NCBI GenBank assembly: GCA_016180085.1
Contig: JACPBX010000008.1
Coordinates: 1 to 34,078, forward strand
Length of the DNA: 34,078 nucleotides
Reading direction: 5' to 3'
From: Candidatus Woesearchaeota archaeon
GTDB lineage: Archaea > Nanobdellota > Nanobdellia > Woesearchaeales > UBA10216
Shown here: positions 30,329-34,078 of the stretch, piece by piece
How the letters are laid out: every line of letters begins with the position of its first letter
Numbering within the stretch: the first letter of the stretch is position 1
The notes under the pieces: generated by a model
Seen by the model: only the letters and a program-made list of their open reading frames with translations
Database searches by the model: none
Told to the model about the DNA's origin: nothing
Made by a program: the position numbers and the translations under genes

Positions 30329-31531
30329 ATGTCGCTTAAGCTTCCGTCCATTAAGGACAAAAATGTTGAAGTTGCCGGCAAGACTGTTCTCGTCAGGGCC
30401 GGCATTGACGCGCCCCTTGACGACAAAGGCAACGTGACTGATGACACGAGGATTCAGGAAGCTGTTCCCACAATCAAATACCTCTCGCAGAAAGGTGCAA
30501 AGGTTGTTTTGCTGGTGAAGGTCGGCCGGCCGGGCTGGAAAGTTGTTGAATCACTCAGGGTTACGTCAATAGCTAAAAGGCTTTCCGAGCTGCTGGGGCA
30601 GGAGGTAAAGGCGCTTGGGGACTGTGTTGGTGATGAAGTTGAAAAAGCTGTTGGCGAGCTGAAAGACGGCGATGTTGTGATGCTCGAGAACGTGTTCTTC
30701 CATCCTGAAGAGGAAACTAACGACTCTGTTTTTGCCCAGCAATTGGCAAGGCTTGGCCAGGTTTACGTTAACGACGCTTTCTCAAGCTCTCACAGGAATC
30801 AGACTTCTATTGTTGGCATTCCCAAGCACTTGCCGTCTTATGCCGGGCTGCTGCTTGAGAAGGAAGTGAAAGTCCTGACTGCCGCCCTTGAGAAGCCAAA
30901 AAGGCCTTTTGTCGTTGTCTTGGGAGGGGCCAAGGTCTCTGACAAGATTGGGGTAATCCGCAACCTGGGCCTTAAGGCTGACAAAATCCTTATCGGAGGG
31001 GCCATGATGTTCACTTTTTACCGCTCTCGCGGGTTTGATGTTGGCAGCAGCAGGTTTGAGTCAGACAAGGTCTCTCTGGCCGACGACCTCCTGAACGAGT
31101 TCCAGGGAAAAATTGTGCTGCCTGTTGATGTTGTTGCGGCTGACAAGTTTGCAAACGACGCAAGGTCACAGGTTGTGGCGGCCAGTGAACTCCCCCATGG
31201 TTGGATGGGCCTTGACATCGGCCCTGAGTCTGTAAGGCGCTTCATAAAAGAGCTCTCGGAGGCAGGCACGATAATCTGGAGCGGTCCGCTGGGCGTTTTT
31301 GAGTTCCCGAACTTTGCAGAAGGGACAGCAGCCATAGCGAAGGCAATCTCTGAAATGACTGGCAAGGCGACCACTATAATTGGCGGAGGCGACACGCTCT
31401 CTGCAGTTGAAAAAGCCGGCTTGAAAGGTAAATTCGGCCATTCCTCAACGGGCGGTGGGGCAATGCTTGAGCTGCTGGAAGGCAAAACCCTGCCTGGAAT
31501 TGCTGCGCTGGCAGAGGCGGCAGCCCGCTAG
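30329..31531 (+). CDS. pgk: Phosphoglycerate kinase with altered substrate-side residues
   Basis: The 400-residue protein is a full PGK. The nucleotide side is normal: GGAKVSDKI, SGPLGVFEFPNFAEGT, GGGDT and HSSTGGGAMLELLEGKTLPG. On the 3-phosphoglycerate side the first loop reads VRAGIDAPL where VRVDFNVPL is usual, so Asp and Asn are replaced at 25 and 27. The usual S-H-L-G-R-P is V-K-V-G-R-P (Lys64 for His). LENVRFH reads LENVFFH (Phe123 for Arg). Arg23, Arg41, Arg67 and Arg156 remain. Some of these changes may be a family trait in small-genome lineages. ATG 30329 follows CTATTTATACG (about 30298-30308) at leaderless spacing. It forms the classical pair with gap, but two genes separate them. 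Confidence 0.92.
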   Translation: MSLKLPSIKDKNVEVAGKTVLVRAGIDAPLDDKGNVTDDTRIQEAVPTIKYLSQKGAKVVLLVKVGRPGWKVVESLRVTSIAKRLSELLGQEVKALGDCVGDEVEKAVGELKDGDVVMLENVFFHPEEETNDSVFAQQLARLGQVYVNDAFSSSHRNQTSIVGIPKHLPSYAGLLLEKEVKVLTAALEKPKRPFVVVLGGAKVSDKIGVIRNLGLKADKILIGGAMMFTFYRSRGFDVGSSRFESDKVSLADDLLNEFQGKIVLPVDVVAADKFANDARSQVVAASELPHGWMGLDIGPESVRRFIKELSEAGTIIWSGPLGVFEFPNFAEGTAAIAKAISEMTGKATTIIGGGDTLSAVEKAGLKGKFGHSSTGGGAMLELLEGKTLPGIAALAEAAAR

Positions 31532-31541
31532 TCATCGCCGG

Positions 31542-31557
31542 TTATTTCTTATTTTGT
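31542..31557 (+). terminator. T-rich stretch after pgk, possible archaeal terminator
   Basis: TTATTTCTTATTTTGT begins 11 bases after the pgk stop codon. Archaeal termination needs mainly a T-rich tract on the coding strand, so this fits, but no other signal supports it. Confidence 0.35.
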
Positions 31558-31563
31558 TACCAA

Positions 31564-31580
31564 AAAGTTTATATATAAAC
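31564..31580 (+). promoter_or_regulatory. Strong TATA box of the coiled-coil protein gene
   Basis: AAAGTTTATATATAAAC is a long A/T box about 30-45 bases before the GTG start at 31610, consistent with a transcription start near 31600 and a leader of about 10 bases. Confidence 0.6.
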
Positions 31581-31609
31581 GTATCACTTGACGATAGCTA
31601 ATTTAGTGG

Positions 31610-33916
31610 GTGGGGTTTTGGAAGTTGGCTATCTCTGAAGACGAGGTTAGGAAGTCTTTTGCACGGGTTAAGGAGGATATTCTTCAGCTCAAGCGCTCTG
31701 TCAACAAGCAGGCCTTTGCAGGCGAGGAAACAGGCAGGGCTTTGGGCAACCTTTTGCAGAAGGATGAGTTCTATGCGTTCATCAAGCGCCTTGGCTCCAA
31801 GATAGAGGAGCTCGAAAACCAGTTTCCATCAAAATCAGATTCAGAGGACGTCCAGGAGCTTGCATCCGAGTTGAGGGAGGAAATCTCAGGCCTCAGGAAG
31901 GCGGTTGAGCGCAAGGACGAGCTTGCTGGAGAGATTCAGCAGGTCAGGAAGCTGCAGGGCAAGGTCCTTGAGCTTGAGGGGCTTTCTATTCCAAAGCCTG
32001 AGTTTTCCAGGGAGATTTCCAGGCTCAAGGCAGAACTCTCTTCTCTAAGGTCAGAAACTTCAGCAAAAAGCAGCGAGCTCTCTTCTTCAGCATCCTCCCT
32101 GGCAGGCTCGCTGGCAAAGCTGACCAAGGACCTTACAGATTTTGGCGCAAGGCTCAACTCGCTCGCAACCAGGGCTGTTGTGAAGGATGACATTTCCTCA
32201 TTTACTGAAAGGATTGAGTCGTCAAGCCAGGAGATGTCTAGAGGGTTTGCATCACTGAAGCGCGATTTTGATAAAAAAGCGCATGATGTTGACAGGAAGG
32301 TGTCTTTTGTCGGCTCTTTCGAGGATAAGCTGTCTTCGCTTGGTGAGAAGCTTGCCTCGGCTGAAACCGCCATAGCTGCCATTAATGAGAGCTTATCAAG
32401 GAAATTCATTGACAAGCACAACTTTGAGAAATCCGTAGCTGAGCTGAGGTCAAAGCTGAACGAGACCAGGCAGCTTGTTGACTCCTCAATGAGCGAGGTC
32501 AACCTTGACGATTACGTTACAAGGCGCTCGCTGAAGCAGCAGCTCTCCTCGGTTTCTGACTCTGTTCCGGCAGCTGTTGATTCTGCCCTGTCGTCAAAGC
32601 TCTCTTCTGTTGAGGAGCAGTTGCGCTCGCTTAAGTCGCAGCTTGACTCGCTTCAAAGGGCTTCGGGGCAGCGCCATACAAGGGACATCTCGAAGCTAAG
32701 GGAGGAGATTGAGCGTTTTTCATCAGAGTTTGTCCAGTTCAGCGATTTCGCATCCAAGCTTGACAGGCTGCAAAAGTCTTCTGAGGATGCTTGGAACGAC
32801 GCCAAAAAGGAAATGAAGCGCCAGCGGGAGCTTCTCGAGGAAAGGCTCAGGTCGCTTGAGTCCCACTACCGCTCTTCAAATGACTCGCTCAAGGCAGAGC
32901 TTGATGAGCTGCGCAGCCAGACTAAGTCGTTGTCCAAGGCTGATGCGGCTGCAAAAGTGGAAATGGCAAAGATCAGCACCTCTGCCGCAAAGGTTGCTGC
33001 CAAGACAGCTACCGAGCTTCTTGAGGAAGCCGGGGAGGAGGAACGCGCCGTGAGGAAGCCTGGAAAAGGCCTTTCGCCCCTTGCAGTTTCAATCGTAATC
33101 GTAGCCCTGCTCATACTCGGCTCATTGGCGTATGTTGTTCTCAAAGGGCAGGAAGCAGGGGTAACACCCACAAACATTACGCAAAACATTTCTTTGCCGG
33201 AAGAAGCGCCAGCAGAAGCAGCCCCGCAGCCCCAGCCCACTCCAGTGCCAGGCGCTGAGGCTGCTGAACAAATTGTTGAAGAAGCTGAAGTGGTTGAAGT
33301 AACACCGCCAGCAGAGGCTGAGGAAATCGCTGCTGCAAACATTACTGTCCCGGAAGCCCCTGCCGAACTCGTAGCCAATGTTTCAGAAAACATTTCAGTT
33401 GCTGTTCCGAATGTTTCGGTTGAATCAGTGCCGGTTACTGAGGACAAAAACAAGAAATGCAAGGAAGAGCTGGAATGCACGAAGCGCTCTGACTCAGGAT
33501 ACTGGTTTGACTGCTACTTTGACGAATCCCTGATGGATTGCAGGTGCTTTGTCGGCTCAATTGAAAAGTGCCCGCAGCTGCTGGTAGAGAACGAGAGCGT
33601 GGCAGCTTCTGCGCCGCCAGCAGAAGGCGCAAAGGAAGAAGAAAAAGGCAAAACCCCTGGTCTGAGGTATTATGGCGCTGTGGCGTTTGTAGTGCTTGTT
33701 GTCCTCTTCTTCGCCTACAGGATGCTTTTTGTGAAAGAAGAAAAAACCGAAAAGGCGACCGAACAGCAGAGGGAGAAGGGCAAGGAACAAAAAGAATCCA
33801 AGTCAGAGAAAGCTGCTGCCAAGAAGCAGGAAAAGGAAAAAGAGAAGCCCGCAAAGGCGGAAAGCGAAGACGAAGACGTTATCGACCTGGAAGAGTTCTT
33901 TGAGAAGAAAAGCTGA
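31610..33916 (+). CDS. Large coiled-coil protein with two membrane anchors and an external cysteine domain
   Basis: The 768-residue protein starts with GTG at 31610. Residues about 10-475 are almost entirely charged coiled coil (Leu/Ser/Lys/Glu repeats such as SKIEELEN, RLKAELSSLRSE). A first membrane segment lies at about 489-511 (SPLAVSIVIVALLILGSLAYVVL). The loop between the anchors, about 512-685, is Pro/Ala/Glu rich with several N-glycosylation sequons (NIT, NIS, NVS). It contains a compact cysteine-rich module at about 615-658 (KKCKEELEC, DCYFDE, MDCRCF). A second anchor follows at about 686-706 (YYGAVAFVVLVVLFFAYRML) and then a highly charged Lys/Glu tail. Topology would put the coil and the tail on the cytoplasmic side and the glycosylated loop outside. 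I recognise no family; a cell-envelope or cytoskeletal anchor role is inferred. Confidence 0.7.
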   Translation: MGFWKLAISEDEVRKSFARVKEDILQLKRSVNKQAFAGEETGRALGNLLQKDEFYAFIKRLGSKIEELENQFPSKSDSEDVQELASELREEISGLRKAVERKDELAGEIQQVRKLQGKVLELEGLSIPKPEFSREISRLKAELSSLRSETSAKSSELSSSASSLAGSLAKLTKDLTDFGARLNSLATRAVVKDDISSFTERIESSSQEMSRGFASLKRDFDKKAHDVDRKVSFVGSFEDKLSSLGEKLASAETAIAAINESLSRKFIDKHNFEKSVAELRSKLNETRQLVDSSMSEVNLDDYVTRRSLKQQLSSVSDSVPAAVDSALSSKLSSVEEQLRSLKSQLDSLQRASGQRHTRDISKLREEIERFSSEFVQFSDFASKLDRLQKSSEDAWNDAKKEMKRQRELLEERLRSLESHYRSSNDSLKAELDELRSQTKSLSKADAAAKVEMAKISTSAAKVAAKTATELLEEAGEEERAVRKPGKGLSPLAVSIVIVALLILGSLAYVVLKGQEAGVTPTNITQNISLPEEAPAEAAPQPQPTPVPGAEAAEQIVEEAEVVEVTPPAEAEEIAAANITVPEAPAELVANVSENISVAVPNVSVESVPVTEDKNKKCKEELECTKRSDSGYWFDCYFDESLMDCRCFVGSIEKCPQLLVENESVAASAPPAEGAKEEEKGKTPGLRYYGAVAFVVLVVLFFAYRMLFVKEEKTEKATEQQREKGKEQKESKSEKAAAKKQEKEKEKPAKAESEDEDVIDLEEFFEKKS

Positions 33917-33941
33917 AATGCTTAAAAGTTGGCTGGCATAG

Positions 33942-34078
33942 TTAACTTCTATCAACTGCCAGTAACTTGTTTCTGCCGTGCAGCCCGCTTTTTATCCTGA
34001 AAATCTTTCCCGTTTCCTTTTTCAGCAGCCGAAGCAGCTCCTTGTTGGCCTTGTCTTTCTCAGCCTCAGCAGCTATCG
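33942..34078 (-). CDS. DUF167 (YggU-like) protein, C-terminal fragment
   Basis: The frame has a TAA stop at 33942-33944 and is open to the window edge, giving the last 45 residues only. It reads ...AEKDKANKELLRLLKKE, then IFRIKSGLHGRNKLLAV. The DUF167 signature is a conserved GKANKxLxxLL segment followed by a basic loop with SGxxSRxK. Here KANKELLRLL and SGLHGRNK match it well, although the usual Gly-Lys pair is Asp-Lys. The biochemical role of the family is unknown. It converges with the coiled-coil gene, whose stop lies 25 bases away. Confidence 0.72.
   Translation of the reverse strand, partial: IAAEAEKDKANKELLRLLKKETGKIFRIKSGLHGRNKLLAVDRS

Overview
The window looks archaeal. Almost every gene or gene block has an A/T-rich TATA box (TTTAAATA or TTTATATA type) about 25-30 bases before the start codon. 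Many solitary genes appear to be leaderless, while genes with longer leaders carry a GAGGT-type Shine-Dalgarno sequence. Archaeal family markers include a Hef/FANCM-type helicase, TraB, a PRC-barrel protein, VapBC of the archaeal DUF217 type and a SUF Fe-S operon with its own HTH regulator. Other genes have a bacterial flavour: class I GAPDH, L-lactate dehydrogenase, NrdR, and an oxidative pentose phosphate enzyme pair. This mix and the gene compactness suggest a fermentative, bacterially influenced archaeon of the DPANN kind. I cannot name the phylum from this window alone.

Layout. 1-2.4 kb (minus): 5' part of hef, a small membrane protein, an M50 site-2-type protease, and TraB. 2.5-6.7 kb: PRC-barrel protein, a SWIM zinc-finger protein (minus), a DUF59/MIP18 Fe-S protein, tRNA-Gly(CCC) immediately followed by a GNAT gene, a P-loop kinase, a twin-hairpin repeat, and an FNR-type flavoprotein. 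6.7-9.7 kb (minus): endonuclease III downstream of a single 794-residue fusion of glucose-6-phosphate dehydrogenase and 6-phosphogluconate dehydrogenase. 9.9-11.2 kb: vapBC with a palindromic operator, and a ferredoxin-DUF4346 protein. 11.2-17.5 kb (minus): a deoxynucleotide block in two runs, nrdJ / mini zinc ribbon / cobalamin adenosyltransferase / ECF-S-like membrane protein, then nrdR / dut / ldh. Two NrdR-box-like palindromes lie at the nrdJ promoter. 17.6-20.3 kb: two small membrane proteins, an endonuclease IV-like gene, and an AT-rich HEPN-type gene. 20.3-26.7 kb (minus): the SUF operon (HTH regulator, sufB, sufD, sufS, sufU, sufC, ferredoxin, DUF1858-IscA fusion). 26.8-34 kb (plus): a tandem winged-helix protein, class I GAPDH, two unknown proteins, phosphoglycerate kinase, a large coiled-coil membrane protein, and the C-terminus of a DUF167 protein (minus).

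How it fits together. NADPH from the Zwf-Gnd fusion and B12-dependent ribonucleotide reduction (NrdJ, cobalamin adenosyltransferase, a possible uptake component, NrdR and dUTPase) form a dNTP supply line. GAPDH, PGK and LDH give lower glycolysis ending in lactate. The SUF operon would supply clusters to the ferredoxins and endonuclease III.

Most notable observations: (1) the Zwf-Gnd fusion; (2) a 38-residue stand-alone copy of the NrdJ C-terminal cysteine tail between nrdJ and the adenosyltransferase gene; (3) tandem NrdR boxes with 33-base spacing at an archaeal nrdJ promoter; (4) a 50-51 base twin-hairpin element, present once between genes and once in frame inside sufS; (5) a SUF regulator with a cysteine tail and an inverted-repeat operator at its own start site; (6) a PGK with several changed 3-phosphoglycerate-binding positions. 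No stretch longer than 300 bases lacks a gene.
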